Positions 1 through 10,445 of a stretch of 64,000 nt of DNA are shown in pieces. Location: assembly GCF_029633865.1 (NCBI RefSeq), contig NC_079212.1, positions 150,888,018 to 150,952,017 of the forward strand, given 5' to 3'. Every line of letters starts with the position of its first letter. The stretch's first letter is position 1. The notes under the pieces are model-generated. The model was not told where the DNA came from, made no database searches, and was given only the letters and a program-made list of their open reading frames with translations. The position numbers and the translations under genes are program-made. This DNA is from Lampris incognitus (taxonomy: Eukaryota > Chordata > Actinopteri > Lampriformes > Lampridae).

Positions 1-480
1 AATCCAGATATTGCATAAGGCTGTCTTCACATCTGCGAGCAGGCTTTTTGATGGTACTTTGTCAATAGGTCATGGAAGCTGAGCCCAGGGGTTGACTGTC
101 TTTTGTCTGCCCATGATTCTTATTTGAATCTCAGTAGCTTTAGCTGCCATGGCTGGTGGGATAGTTTCAGCTTGTTGGAGTCTGTCCTCATGTATCTCCT
201 GCCTACTGGGCGGCCGTTTAGGGTGCTGAAATAGTCATCCTGCTGGAGCCTCTCCATCTCAAGTTGTGACAGCAGCTTCCTTCTATTGATGTTTGAGCAT
301 TGAGCCATTAGCTACTTTTGAGTCAGTGTGGAAGTAGGTCTCCTACTGGTCCACTGTTCCCATGTATGCCTTATATAGCCCCTCTCCTTGGGGTCTACTG
401 TTATAGTAGCATTCCATCAGTTCCAGGTTCTCAGCCCTTGTCCATAAATGTCTTGTTCCAGTAGCCCATTTCTCATCAGG
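1..480 (-). pseudogene. R4/Dong-like LINE, N-terminal fragment
   Basis: On the minus strand, an interrupted frame reads ENLELMECYYNSRPQGEG, then (after a stop near 330) an open stretch at 308-120 with AQCSNINRRKLLSQLEMERL. These resemble the N-terminal part of fish R4/Dong-clade LINE proteins (restriction-like-endonuclease retrotransposons), from memory of the family. A C-terminal piece of the same family lies on the plus strand at 6005-6285 and a large RT piece at 61235-63026, so this family has been active locally. The fragment runs off the window start and has at least one stop, so it is not functional. The family call is inference; the fragment could belong to a related LINE. Confidence 0.5.
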
Positions 481-616
481 TTGCCCTGATTCCCCAACAC
501 TTGACGCGGTCCTTCTTACCTGGGCGACATCCGAGTCGGTATGACTCTATTTGTGTTATATTACATTTCAGTCATTTCGGCGACGCTTTTATCCAAAGTG
601 ATTTACAATACTTACA

Positions 617-1096
617 ATGCACCTCAGTAGACCAGAAAGCTCTGCAGCGGATCGTCAAGGCGGCCCAGCATACCACCGGTACCCAGCTCCCAGCCATAAA
701 AGACGTTTATCACAAACGCTGCCTTCGAAGGGGTCTGAGCATCAGCAGAGATCCCACCCACCCCAACCATGGACTGTTCTCCCCCCTGCACTCTGGGAGG
801 CACTACAGGAGCCTCAGAGCCCGCACTACCAGGCTCAAAAACAGCTTCATTCCCCAAGCTGTTGCCCACCTGAACCTGGCTACCCACTGAATGTCTGTAG
901 ATATTGTTAAATATTTTGTTCCAGCTCTCTTTTAACTTATTTTCAGCTTTGGTCTTCATTTGTGTATATCTTGTGCTGTGTTTTCTGTGTTTGTCTGTGT
1001 CTGTCTTGCACTGATTGGTGAAGCCACAGCCCTCATTTCATTTTAACATGTGCCTGCACATTGTTTTTAATGACAATGAAATTGAATTGAATTGAA
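617..1096 (+). mobile_element. 5'-truncated L2/CR1-like LINE (3' end)
   Basis: This holds the last ~85 codons of a LINE ORF2 (501-890 frame, real homology from about 620): QKALQRIVKAAQ, CLRRGLSISRDPTHPNHG, then YRSLRARTTRLKNSF. An AT-rich 3' UTR follows and ends in the tail GAATTGAATTGAAT. The same sequence lies on the minus strand at 10446-11536, where more of the ORF survives. The RT catalytic core is missing, so it is a dead 5'-truncated insertion. It interrupts another dispersed repeat (a piece before 616, continuing at 1097). L2/CR1 superfamily is my assignment from the terminal protein motif and the tail. Confidence 0.7.
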
Positions 1097-1480
1097 TAAG
1101 GGCATTTAACGTAGGAAATCAGGAGAACTACTAGTCATCAGAGGTCATAAGTGCATCTAAACAAGCATCTAAGAGCAAAACCAGCGTTAAAGTAAAAGCG
1201 CAAGAAAGTTTTTTTTTTTAAATGAGTGAATACAATAAGTGGTAAGAACAAGTAACAGGGTAGTAGTTCTTGAAGAGGTGAGTTTTCAACCTGCGCTGAA
1301 AGATGGGCAGTGACTCGGCTGTCCTGACATCAGTGGGGAGTTAATTCCACCACTGTGGGGCCAGGACAGAACAGAGCCGGGACCGGGTTGATCGGCAGCA
1401 GGGGCCTCTGAGCAACGGGGCAACCAGGCATCCCGAGGCAGCAGAGCCAAGTGGTCGGGCGGGGATGTAAAAAGAGCAGT
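1097..1480. repeat. Dispersed fish repeat, continuing across the LINE from about 553-616
   Basis: The block just before the LINE (CGACGCTTTTATCCAAAG near 579) and the sequence after it (GAAGAGGTGAGTTTTCAACC near 1275, then TCCACCACTGTGGGGCC) read like two halves of one high-copy teleost repeat split by the LINE. I recognise the wording from fish genomes but cannot assign a class. No coding potential seen. Confidence 0.4.
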
Positions 1481-1783
1481 CCTTGCTTGACGAAGTCTTT
1501 ACTTGAAGAAGTTGCGCTTGCCTTCGTTCAACCTAGACCTGTTTGCCCTCGGCTTGTTTGCCTGTGTAGCAGCAGTGATTTAAAGAACACTGATTGCCAA
1601 TTGTCTGCCAGGAGTGCAGGCCACACCCTGGCCACTTAACACCCAATTGGCCAAAGAGCTAAACTGAAACTAGGCCTATTGCCCAGAAACTGGTCACTTA
1701 AGTAAAACTCAGTTGGCTTGTATAGCATTAGGAGTCTAAGCCACAGAAGCTTACTGGAAACTTGTCTCAACTGGGATTTGAAC
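1481..1783 (-). repeat. tRNA-derived SINE-like repeat, body half
   Basis: On the minus strand, sequence leaving the hAT element at 1783 begins GTTCAAATCCCAG, which completes the T-arm/B-box of the tRNA-like head at 5938-6003. The body continues through CAAGTTTCCAGTAAGC. The SINE was therefore one unit before the hAT element inserted. The far end of the body is not clear. Confidence 0.5.
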
Positions 1784-2198
1784 TAGGGCTGCCACTAACA
1801 ACTATTTTGACATCAATTAATCCGTCGATTATTTCTTCAATTAATCAATGAATGTGATAAAAACACAAAAACAAATTTATTTCCATCATTTTATTCAAAC
1901 AAAAAAATGTTATTCCAAATTAACAATATCAACACAAATAACAGACCTCAATGTATGCTATACAACACATACTTGTTTTTTAAATAAAGTGCACAAAACA
2001 GGTATTTTTTACATTGCTTGAATGGACCTGAGTTGTTAAAGATTAATTATAGATAATAAAGAAACAAAAGCTAATTGTCAACAGGCTTTGCTACATCAAA
2101 TAGTTTTAACAACAGTAACACTGCAGTAACACTTTCTCACACACTCACTCTCACACACTACCATTATGGACAAAAATAAATGGATGTTCATTCACCAA

Positions 2199-3210
2199 TC
2201 AGTGAGAGAAGTGAGAGCGATGGGATGAGACAATCCTGATGTCAGGCCTGTATTCTGTTGTGGCAAACCTGAGGCACTGGCCAAGAGGTGCATTGGAGAT
2301 TCTGTTTCTTTCCTGGTTCTTGATTGAGTTCATTGAAGAAAATGATAACTCACACATGTACGTGGAGGGGAACATTGTGAGTCGGAGCACTGAAATAGCT
2401 CTTGTAGTTTTTAATTGAGCTTGGGGAACCATGTTGATCCAAAAGTCTCTCACCCCAGTGTCCTTGTGTTGTGCTTTGAGCAAATCAGATGTTCCCATCT
2501 CCAAGACCTCCATCTGAAGAGTTGCCTCATCTTTGGAAGGTACCAGACTTTTGGCCTCTGCAGTCCACTGGCCATCAGCCAAGACGGAGAATGGCTGTCT
2601 CAGGAAGAGGAGGATGTCAGCTGAGAGTTTAGGGAAGCTTTCAAGTCGTTCCTTGGCGTTTTCTGCCAAGCTCGTCACAAAATCCTTCATCGCTGGATCC
2701 TCCCCTACTTCGTTCTTCTTGCAATGCTCCTGTAGACGTGGAAAGTGCAACTTTCTCCCGTGAACGTGTCTCTCCAAAAGATTCAGCTTTGACCGGAAAG
2801 CTTCAGCCACCTTGTACATGTCTGCAACAGTGTGGTTCTTGCTTTGTAATTGCAGATTAACATAATTTAGATGAGACACAACGTCACGAAGAAAAAAAAA
2901 ATAACATGCCATCACCTTATTGTCACTTAAAAACCTCTGATATTCTTGGGCTTTTTGGCTGCACAGTCAGGATAAAAATGACACAAGCTCATCATGCAGG
3001 TCACACTCCCTCTCCAACGCACGGCCTTTGCTCAGCCAGCAAACATCATTATGCAGCAAAAGATCCGTGTGTTCCGCTGACATTTCCTCCAGCAGTGCCC
3101 TGAAAAGCATGTCGGTTTGGCATTGGTAAAATAAAACAAAACTGATCAGTCCAGTCAGACTTGAACTGACGGTTTTCCTGGTCGACTTTCCGCTTTTTCA
3201 CGCAGGCCAT
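2199..3210 (-). pseudogene. hAT transposase, internally deleted (ZBED5/GTF2IRD2-like group)
   Basis: A plausible start ATG lies at 3210 (MACVKKRKVDQENRQF, SDWTDQF), typical of the N-terminus of this hAT group. The BED-type zinc finger that should follow is missing: the frame jumps to LFRALLEEMSAEHTDLL and HNDVCWLSKGRALEREC. An in-frame TGA occurs near 2970. Translation then runs open to 2199 with CYFFFLRDVVSHLNYVNLQL and the C-terminal dimerisation region (SFSSMNSIKNQERNR). One internal deletion and one stop make it non-functional. The family is known from domesticated vertebrate genes, but nothing here suggests domestication. Confidence 0.72.
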
Positions 3211-3379
3211 GTTTTTGGTTTAGGACAGTTACTGATTATCTGTGGCTCTGTCTAATCAAGGACCGTAGAGAGTGCAGAGTACGTCTTACGTCTACATGCA
3301 CACCACACAATAGGTCAACTGTACGGGCTGGGGTGAGGTCAAAATAAAGTAGAGCAGCACGCACTTTATTTCACATGTT

Positions 3380-5363
3380 CATCTCATCTCATCTCATCTC
3401 ATCTCATCTTAAGTCGCTTCTCCGGGGTCGGGTCGCGTTGGCAGCAAGCTAAGTAGGGCACTCCAGACATCCCTCTCCTCAGAAACACCCTCCAGCTCCT
3501 CCTGGGGGATCCCAAGGCGTTCCCAGGCCAGATTGGACCTGTAGTTCCTCAAGCGAGGTCTGGGTCTACCCCGAGGTCTCCTCCCAGTTGGCCGTGCCTG
3601 GTAAACCTCCAAGGGAAGGCGCCCAGGAGGCATGCTAATCAGATGCCTGAACCATCTCAACTGGCTCCTTTCGATGCGAAGGAGCAGCGGCTCTACTCCG
3701 AGCCCCCTCCGGATGTCCGAGCTTCTCACCCTATCTCTAAAGCTGAGCCCAGACACCCTACGGAGGAAACTAATTTCAGCTGCTTGTATCCATTTTCGGT
3801 CATTACCCAAAGCTCATGACCATAGGTGAGGATTAGAATGAAGATTAACTGGTAAATTGAGAGCTTTGCCTTCCGGCTCAGTTCCTTCTTCGCCACAACG
3901 GTCTGGTACAACGCCCGCATTACTGCTGACGCTGCACCAATCTGTCTGTCAATCTCCCGCTCCATCCTACATCCTACCCTCACTCGTGAACAAGACCCCG
4001 AGATACTTTGAACTCCTTCACTTGGGATAGCAACTCATCCCCAACCTGGAGGGAGCAATCCACCATTTTCTGGTAGAGAACCATGGCCTCAGACTTGGAG
4101 GTGCTGACTCTCATCCCGGCCATTTCACACTCAGGTGCAAACCACCCCAGTTCGCGCCAGAGGTCGCGTTCTGATGAAGCCAGCAAGACAACATCATCTG
4201 CGAAGAGCAGAGATGCAATTCTGATGTTCCCAAAATATGCACACTCCTCACCTTGGCTATTCACAAACAGAATTGGAGACAAGGGACAACCTTGGCGGAG
4301 TCCGACACCCCCCGAAAACGTGTTTGACTTTGTGTCAAGAATGCGGACACAGCTCTCACTTTGGTTATACAAGGACCGGATGGCTTGTAGCAACTGCCCC
4401 GATACCCCATACTCCCGCAGTACCCCCCACAGAGTGCCCCGGGATACACGGTCGTAAGCCTTCTCCAAGTCCACAAAATACATAAACTGGCTGGTCAAAC
4501 TCCCATGCCCCCCTCAGCACTTCCACAAGGGTAAAGAGTTGGTCCGTTGTTCCACGGCCAGGACGGAATCCGCATTGTTCCTGCTGGATCTGAGGTTCGG
4601 CAATCGGCCGGAGCCTCCTTTCCAGCACTTTCCCCAGGGAGGCTGAGCAATGTGATGCCCCGAAAATTGAAGCATACCCTCCGGTCCCCTTTTTTGAATA
4701 TGGGAACCACCACCCCAGTCTGCCACTCCACAGGTACTGTCCCCGACCTCCACGCGACACTGAAGAGGCATGTCAACCAAGACAGCCCAACAATGTCCAG
4801 AGCCTTCAGCATCTCAGGACGAATCTCATCCACACCCGGCGCCTTGCCACTGAGGAGATTTTTAACTACCTCAGAGACCTCTGCCAGGGATATGGGTGGG
4901 GCTTCCCCTGAGTCTTAAGACTCTACCTCATCCACTGAGGACGTGTTAGTCGGGTTCAGGAGCTCCTCAAAGTGTTCTTTCCACCGCTCGACAACATCCC
5001 CAGTCCGGGTCAACAGGTCCCCTCCCCGGCTGAACACAGCCTGAGTCAAGCCCTGCTTCCCTTTCCTGAGTCGCCGTATGGTTTGCCAGAACTTCCATGA
5101 GGCCAACCGAAAGTCCTCCTCCATAGCCTCGCCGAAGTCCTCCCACACCCGAGTTTTTGCTTTCGCGACCGCCGAAGCGGCAGCTCTTCTGGCCTCCTGG
5201 TACCTGTCTGCTGCTTCAGTAGACCCCTGGGCCAACCAAGTCCGAAAGGCCTCCTTCTTCAGCCTGACGGCTTCCCTCACCGCCGGTGTCCACCAGCGGG
5301 TTCTTGGGTTGCCGCCTCGACAGGCACCAACTAGTGGACAATTCTGACTCGTGGATAAGAGTG
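3380..5363 (-). mobile_element. RTE-clade (Rex3-like) LINE, 5'-truncated, with perfect target duplication
   Basis: The 13-bp sequence TATTTCACATGTT flanks the element at 3367-3379 and 5364-5376, a clean target-site duplication. On the minus strand the element reads a linker region (5280-4915), then RT blocks DEIRPEMLKALDIVGLSWL (4833), CGFRPGRGTTDQLF, FVDLEKAYDRVSRGTLWG, LRQGCPLSPILF and FADDVVLLASS. The C-terminal region follows, with RIERSQLRWFRHLI and ARPTGRRPRGRPRPR down to 3409. The 3' tail is a short GATGA pentamer repeat, typical of Rex3/RTE. The endonuclease domain is missing by 5' truncation. At least four frame changes (about 3800, 3980, 4480, 4880) make it a pseudogene. Confidence 0.8.
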
Positions 5364-5559
5364 TATTTCACATGTTGTAAAAAATTTTTCACACGTTATT
5401 ACAGATGCGTTAGTGCCAATGAGTCGGCGCCAGACATTTGGCTCTCCCGTGCCGGACCTGGCCCGCAGGCTTTGGTCAGACAGTTTTCTCTGCCTCCCGC
5501 ATGTTTCAAATGTTTGTTTTTTTTTCTTGAAGTGATGTAGCATGTAGTGGAACATCACT

Positions 5560-5680
5560 CTACTGGAAGTGTGGTACTTCATAGATATAGTTGGATCAGT
5601 TCATCTCGACACGTGTGGTGAAAGAAACCTTTCATCTGATGAGACGTTTCTGTCACCAGGCCATGGTCTGTCACCAGGCA
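5560..5680 (+). repeat. Inverted-repeat arm, partner at 7332-7467 plus 9076-9103
   Basis: The stretch from CTACTGGAAGTGTGG to CTGTCACCAGGCCATGG is nearly identical, in reverse complement, to 7332-7467 continued at 9076-9103 on the other side of a Tc1 insertion. It includes one copy of the recurrent terminal motif at 5590-5612 (GATCAGTTCATCTCGACAC). The arm lies within the right part of the hAT element. Confidence 0.7.
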
Positions 5681-5937
5681 CTAGACTTTAGGAATCCAAT
5701 AAGTTCAGACGGAAAGGTAACTAGAGAAGAAGAGAATAAAACGTAAGCGTGAATCTACAGAGTAGCCTGTGTCGTCGTGATATTAAAACCAAGGTTCAAT
5801 ACAGAACATTATACAGCAGCCAGCTTCGCAACACAGCATGCAACAACATAGACCCAACGAATCGATAATGAAATTCGTTGCCAACAATTTTTATAATCAA
5901 ATTTTCTCGATTTCATTGATTCGTTGTTGTAGCCCTA

Positions 5938-6003
5938 GTTTGAAACCCCGATATCCGGTGGGAAAGCTGGCATTCTTGCCTACTGAGCTACCCAGCTGCT
6001 ATA
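5938..6003 (-). repeat. tRNA-like head of a SINE (A box intact), split by the hAT element
   Basis: The minus strand contains a perfect Pol III A box TAGCTCAGTAGG (5990-5979). A T-arm/B-box half GGGGTTTCAAAC follows and is broken by the hAT end at 5937; the other half resumes at 1783 (GTTCAAATCCC). This is a tRNA-derived SINE head and not a functional tRNA gene, because the T-arm is interrupted by 4.15 kb of transposon. Confidence 0.62.
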
Positions 6004-6004
6004 A

Positions 6005-6285
6005 CGAGAAATACCAAGGGGCTGAGGGAGGAGCTAGATGGGATGCGGAAGGTTAAATCCACAGTAGTCCCAGTGGTAATAGGAGCACTAGGGACTGTGA
6101 CCTCCAAACTGGGAGAGTGGCTCCGGCAGGTTCCAGAAACAACATCCGAAGTCTCTGTCCAGAAGAGTGTGGTCCTAGGAACAGCCAAGATACTGCGCAG
6201 AACCTTCAAACTCCAAAGGCCTCTGGTAGAGGACCCGAGCCTGAGGAAGGCACACACTGAGATTTATTTATATAGTGCCGAATAG
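6005..6285 (+). pseudogene. R4/Dong-like LINE, C-terminal fragment
   Basis: An open frame reads LREELDGMRKVKSTVVPVVI, GALGTVTSKLGEWLRQVP and VLGTAKILRRTFKL. The VVPVVIGALGTV...LLGTA.ILR pattern is characteristic, from family knowledge, of the extreme C-terminus of fish R4/Dong-type LINE proteins, after the restriction-like endonuclease. The upstream RT and catalytic domains are absent, so it is a fragment. Orientation is opposite to the N-terminal fragment at 1-480. Confidence 0.6.
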
Positions 6286-7331
6286 TGGACAATAGTGTAA
6301 CTGCAGGTGACATATAAATATCTCATTAAGCCTGGCATACATTATGTTAAAGTTCGACGCCTTTTTGTGTTGTCAACTGTAGAAGAGTAGACATTGTAAA
6401 TTTGGCTGTTTGACATCGACTGTTTGCATGTGGTCCCCCTGCTTGGTTAACAGGGAACTCAAATGAAATGTCTTCACCCTCTACAGAGCTTGGGCTTCAG
6501 GGGAGAAGCTTGTTTATGACCCATAAAATACTTTGAGGTGAATGCACTGAATACAGGAAATGACAAACCAAATGGGATATTAAAAGACTTAATGTTATTT
6601 CACTAGACCTAAAAACTACTATGTCCGGATTATGGTGAACATGCTTTGTTTTGACCTGTGACCTAAGATAACTAAGCTGAGCTAACTCCACCTCAGGGTC
6701 GGGTGACAGCGTGGCAGGGTTGTCCGCTCATGCAGCATCAGTCCAGACACCCTGGCTGAACCTGGAGGAGGAGCCAAGCCCTGATATAGCTGCTCACATT
6801 GCTGGGCTGGATGTCATGATAAAAGACATGCAGTTGAAGGTGAGTCCTAGGAGACACACGTGTGACGAGTAATTGAAGGTGAGTCCTAGCAGACATACAT
6901 GTGATGAATAACATTTTAGTCCTACCAGAGGGTTTTCCTGCATGATGTGTTGTTGAAACCCATAACCACTGTTTGGTTTTAGTCATGAAACACAGAAGCA
7001 ACACTAGATTTTCTCTACAAAGCAGTTTGTAGTTTTTGGTTTTGTAGACTCAATGAACTATGGGGCCCAGTGTACAGACCCTTTTTGGTACACCTTTTGT
7101 GCTACAAGATGCATATATTCATTACAAAACCCTATCACAAAAGAAACTCGCTTTGTAGACAAAAGAAATTCTGTCCATGTAATGCGTGTCCTAGGCCAGC
7201 AGTTATGCTTCAGTGGCACAAGACTGGCAGAATGTGCTGTGCTATCATGCCATCGCATGTTCATTTGTCCACTTCAGTGTGTTGCTGTATTGCTGAGCAT
7301 CTTATGCGTACTCAGTAATGCAGTTGAGACA
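6286..7331. other. Unannotated stretch apart from one exon-like block
   Basis: Apart from the exon-like block 6718-6839 and a 39-bp direct duplication beside it, I see no recognisable gene or repeat. It is ordinary AT-rich sequence. Confidence 0.4.
6718..6839 (+). other. Exon-like open block, unknown
   Basis: A 122-bp block has an AG acceptor context (GTGGCAG before 6718) and a strong donor (TTGAAG followed by GTGAGTCC at 6840). One frame is open throughout and reads SVQTPWLNLEEEPSPDIAAH then IAGLDVMIKDMQLK, an acidic, helix-prone peptide. I do not recognise the protein. The polypyrimidine tract is weak and no neighbouring exon is identified, so it may be a chance open frame or a relic exon. 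The donor region is tandemly duplicated (39-bp offset, 6834 and 6873). Confidence 0.3.
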
Positions 7332-7467
7332 GGCCATGGCCTGGTGACAGAACATGGCCTGGTGACAGAACATGGTCTGGTGACAGAACATGGTCTGGTG
7401 ACAGAAACGTCTCATCAGATGAAAGGTTTCTTTCACCACACGTGTCAAAATGAACTGATCCAACTAT
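7332..7467 (-). repeat. Inverted-repeat arm (partner of 5560-5680) with 18-bp tandem repeat
   Basis: The interval carries four tandem copies of an 18-bp unit containing CATGGYCTGGTGACAGAA (7335-7406). It then continues as the reverse complement of 5560-5680, through a terminal-motif copy at 7442-7464, until the Tc1 element inserts at the TA at 7467. The arm resumes at 9076. Confidence 0.7.
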
Positions 7468-7468
7468 A

Positions 7469-9075
7469 CAGTGGTGCTTGAAAGTTTGTGAACCCTTTAG
7501 AATGTTCTATATTTCTGCATAAATATGATCTAACACATCATCATATTTTCACACAAGTCCTAAAAGTAAATAAAGAGAACCCAGTTAAACAACTGAGACA
7601 AAAATATGATACTTGGTCATTTATTTATTGAGGGAACTGATCCAATATTACATGTCTGTGAGTGGCAAAAGTATGTGAACCTTTGCTTTCAGTATCTGGT
7701 GTGACCCCCCCGCAACAATAACTGCAACTAAACGTTTCTGGTAACTGTTGATCAGTCCTTCACATCGGCTTAGAGGAATTTTAGCCCATTCCTGCGTACA
7801 CAACAGCTTCAACTCTGGGATGTTGGTGGGTTTCCTCACATGAACTGCTCGCTTCAGGTCCTTCCACAACATTTCGATTGGATTAAGGTCAGGACTTTGA
7901 CTTGGCCATTCCAAAACATTAACTTTATTCTTCTTTAACCATTCTTTGGAAGAGGACTTGTGTGCTTAGGGTCGTTGTCTTGCTGCATGACCCCCATTCT
8001 CTTGAGATTCAGTTCACGGACAGATGTCCTGACATTTTCCTTAAGAATTCGCTGGTATAATTCAGAATTCATTGTTCCATCAATGATGACAAGCCATCCT
8101 GGCCCAGATGCAGCAAAACAGGCCCAAACCATGATACTACCACCACCATGTTTCACAGATGGGATAAGGTTGTTATGCTGGAATGCAGTGTTTTCCTTTC
8201 GCCAAACATTACGCTTCTCTTTTAAACCAAAAAGTTCTATCTTGGTCTCATCCGTCCACAAAACATTTTTCCAATAGCCTTCTGGCTTGTCCACGTGATC
8301 TTTAGCAAACTGTGGATGGGCAGCAATGTGCTTTTTGGAGAGCAGTGGCTTTCTCCTTGCAACCCTGCCATGCACACCATTGTTGTTCAGTGTTCTCCTG
8401 GTGGTGGACTCATGAACATTACCATTAGCCAATGTGAGAGAGGCCTTTAGTTGCTTAGGAGTTACCCAGGATTCCTTTGTGACCTGGCCGACTATTACAC
8501 ACCTTGCTCTTGGAGTTATCTTTGATGGTTGACCACTCCTGGGGAGGGTAACAATGGTCTTGAATTTCCTCCATTTGTACACAATCTCTCTGACTGTGGA
8601 TTGGTGGAGTCCAAACTCTTTAGAGATGGTTTTGTAACCTTTTCCAGCCTGATGAGCATTAACAACGCTTTTTCTGAGGTCCTCAGAAACCTCCTTTGTT
8701 CTTGCCATGATACACTTCCACAAACACGTGTTGTGAAGACCAGACTTTGATAGATCCCTGTTCTTTAAATAAAACAGGGTGCCCACTCACACCTGATTGT
8801 CATCCCATTGATTGAAAACATCTGACTTTAATTTCACCTTCAAATTAACTGCTAGTCCTACAGGTTCACATACTTTTGCCACTCACAGATATGTAATATT
8901 GGATAATTTTCCTCAATAAATAAATGACCAAGTATAATATTTTTGTCTCATTTGTTTAATTGGGTTCTCTTTATCTACTTTTAGGAAATGTGTGAAAATC
9001 TGATGATGTGTTAGGTCATATTTATGCAGAAATACAGAAAATCCTAAAGGGTTCACAAACTTTCAAGCACCGCTG
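7469..9075 (-). mobile_element. Tc1-like transposon, full length
   Basis: Inverted termini CAGTGGTGCTTGAAAGTTTG (left) and the matching right end CAAGCACCGCTG are flanked by TA duplications (7467-7468 and 9076-9077). The 1,607-bp length is typical of Tc1 elements. The insertion site can be checked directly: the inverted paralogue at 5578-5592 has the uninterrupted sequence CTTCATAGATATAGTTGG. The element carries one transposase gene broken by a single frameshift. Confidence 0.92.
7648..8708 (-). pseudogene. Tc1-like transposase with one frameshift
   Basis: The start at 8708 (MARTKEVSEDLRKSVVNAHQ) is the usual Tc1 transposase start. The paired N-terminal helix-turn-helix region (TISKEFGLHQSTVREIVYKW, then GRPSK-like GQPSKITPRA) is followed by the DDE catalytic domain. 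The first Asp is in WTDETKIELFG, the second in QQDNDPKHTS, and the Glu in SPDLNPIEMLW. The frame breaks near 7950 (after KHTS) and resumes with [13 protein letters not shown], ending at 7648. All three catalytic residues are present across the break. One indel separates it from an intact ~340-residue protein, so the copy is relatively young. Confidence 0.9.
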
Positions 9076-9145
9076 TATCTATGAAGCACCACACTTCCAG
9101 TAGACTAACAACCTAGTATGTTACTGGAGGTGTGGTGTGCATGAA

Positions 9146-10268
9146 AGGGCCGCAGCACAGCACAACCCGGGACTCAGGGTTACAGAAGGGCCGTAGCACA
9201 GCACACCCCGGGACTCAGGGTTACAGAAAAGCCGTAGCACAGCACACCCCGGGACTCAGGGTTACAGAAGGGCCGTAGCACAGCACACCCCGGGACTCAG
9301 GGTTACAGAAGGGCCGTAGCACAGCACACCCCGGGACTCAGGGTTACAGAAGGGCCGTAGCACAGCACAACCCGGGACTCATGGTTACAGAAGGGCCGTA
9401 GCACAGCACACCCCGGGACTCAGGGTTACAGAAGGGCCGTAGCACAGCACACCCCGGGACTCAGGGTTACAGAAGGGCCGTAGCACAGCACACCCCGGGA
9501 CTCAGGGTTACAGAAGGGCCGTAGCACAGCACACCCCGGGACTCAGGGTTACAGAAGGGCCGTAGCACAGCACAACCCGGGACTCAGGGTTAAAGAAGGG
9601 CCGTAGCACAGCACACCCCGGGACTCAGGGTTACAGAAGGGCCGTAGCACAGCACACCCCGGGACTCAGGGTTACAGAAGGGCCGTAGCACAGCACACCC
9701 CGGGACTCAGGGTTACAGAAGGGCCGTAGCACAGCACACCCCGGGACTCAGGGTTACAGAAGGGCCGTAGCACAGCACACCCCAGGACTGAGGGTTAAAG
9801 AAGGACCGTAGCACAGCACAACCCGGGACTCAGGGTTAAAGAAGGGCCGTAGCACAGCACACCCCGGGACTCCATGGTTACTGAAGGTGTGGTGTGCATG
9901 GCAGGGCCGTAGCACAGCACACCTCGGGACTCCATGGTTACTGAAGGTGTGGTGTGCATGGCAGGGCCGTAGCACAGCACACCCCGGGACTCATGGTTAC
10001 TGAAGGTGTGGTGTGCATGGCAGGGCCGTAGCACAGCACACCCCGGGACTCAGGGTTACAGAAGGGCCGTAGCACAGCACACCCCGGGACTCAGGGTTAC
10101 AGAAGGGCCGTAGCACAGCACACCCCGGGACTCAGGGTTACAGAAGGGCCGTAGCACAGCACACCCCGGGACTCAGGGTTACAGAAGGGCCGTAGCACAG
10201 CACAACCCGGGACTCAGGGTTACAGAAGGGCCGTAGCACAGCACACCCCGGGACTCAGGGTTACAGAA
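9146..10268 (+). repeat. 41-bp minisatellite, about 27 units
   Basis: The tandem unit contains GGGCCGTAGCACAGCACACC and CGGGACTCAGGGTTACAGA. Between about 9870 and 10025 longer units carry the extra segment CATGGTTACTGAAGGTGTGG, which resembles sequence just before the array (9118-9145), so the array seems to have grown from the edge of the inverted-repeat arm. Open frames on the minus strand here are repeat artefacts. Confidence 0.93.
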
Positions 10269-10366
10269 GACATTCTGTGAACAAAAGCAAGGCTGCTTCA
10301 ACTGTCGTAGACGTCAGTGTTTTGCAAAGTACAATATCGGCAGAGTTGTTGGTACACTGATTTAAG

Positions 10367-10445
10367 CAATGCTGTCCTCCTCCTTATTAAAACAATGCTC
10401 TCCTCCTTATTAAAACAATGCTCTCCTCCTCCTTATTGAAACAAT
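10367..10445 (+). repeat. 26-bp minisatellite, left part (split by LINE)
   Basis: The units contain CAATGCTGTCCTCCTCCTTA followed by TTGAAA. The array is interrupted by an L2-like LINE insertion and resumes at 11537. Confidence 0.85.

Larger units (their letters stand above)
1784..5937 (-). mobile_element. hAT transposon (internally deleted) carrying a nested LINE
   Basis: Terminal inverted repeats are visible: the left end begins TAGGGCTGCCACTAACAA and the right end, reverse complemented, begins TAGGGCTACAACAACGAAT. Flanking 8-bp sequences ATTTGAAC (1776-1783) and GTTTGAAA (5938-5945) agree at 6 of 8 positions, as expected for an old hAT target duplication. The element contains a hAT transposase pseudogene (2199-3210, minus) and a 2-kb RTE-type LINE (3380-5363). 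It sits in the T-arm of a tRNA-derived SINE. It is non-autonomous, given the deleted transposase. Confidence 0.72.

Noticed and set aside
7053-7481. 142-residue plus-strand open frame ending in VTEHGLVTEHG repeats
   Set aside because: The repeat is the 18-bp tandem within an inverted-repeat arm, and the rest has no recognisable homology or splice context.
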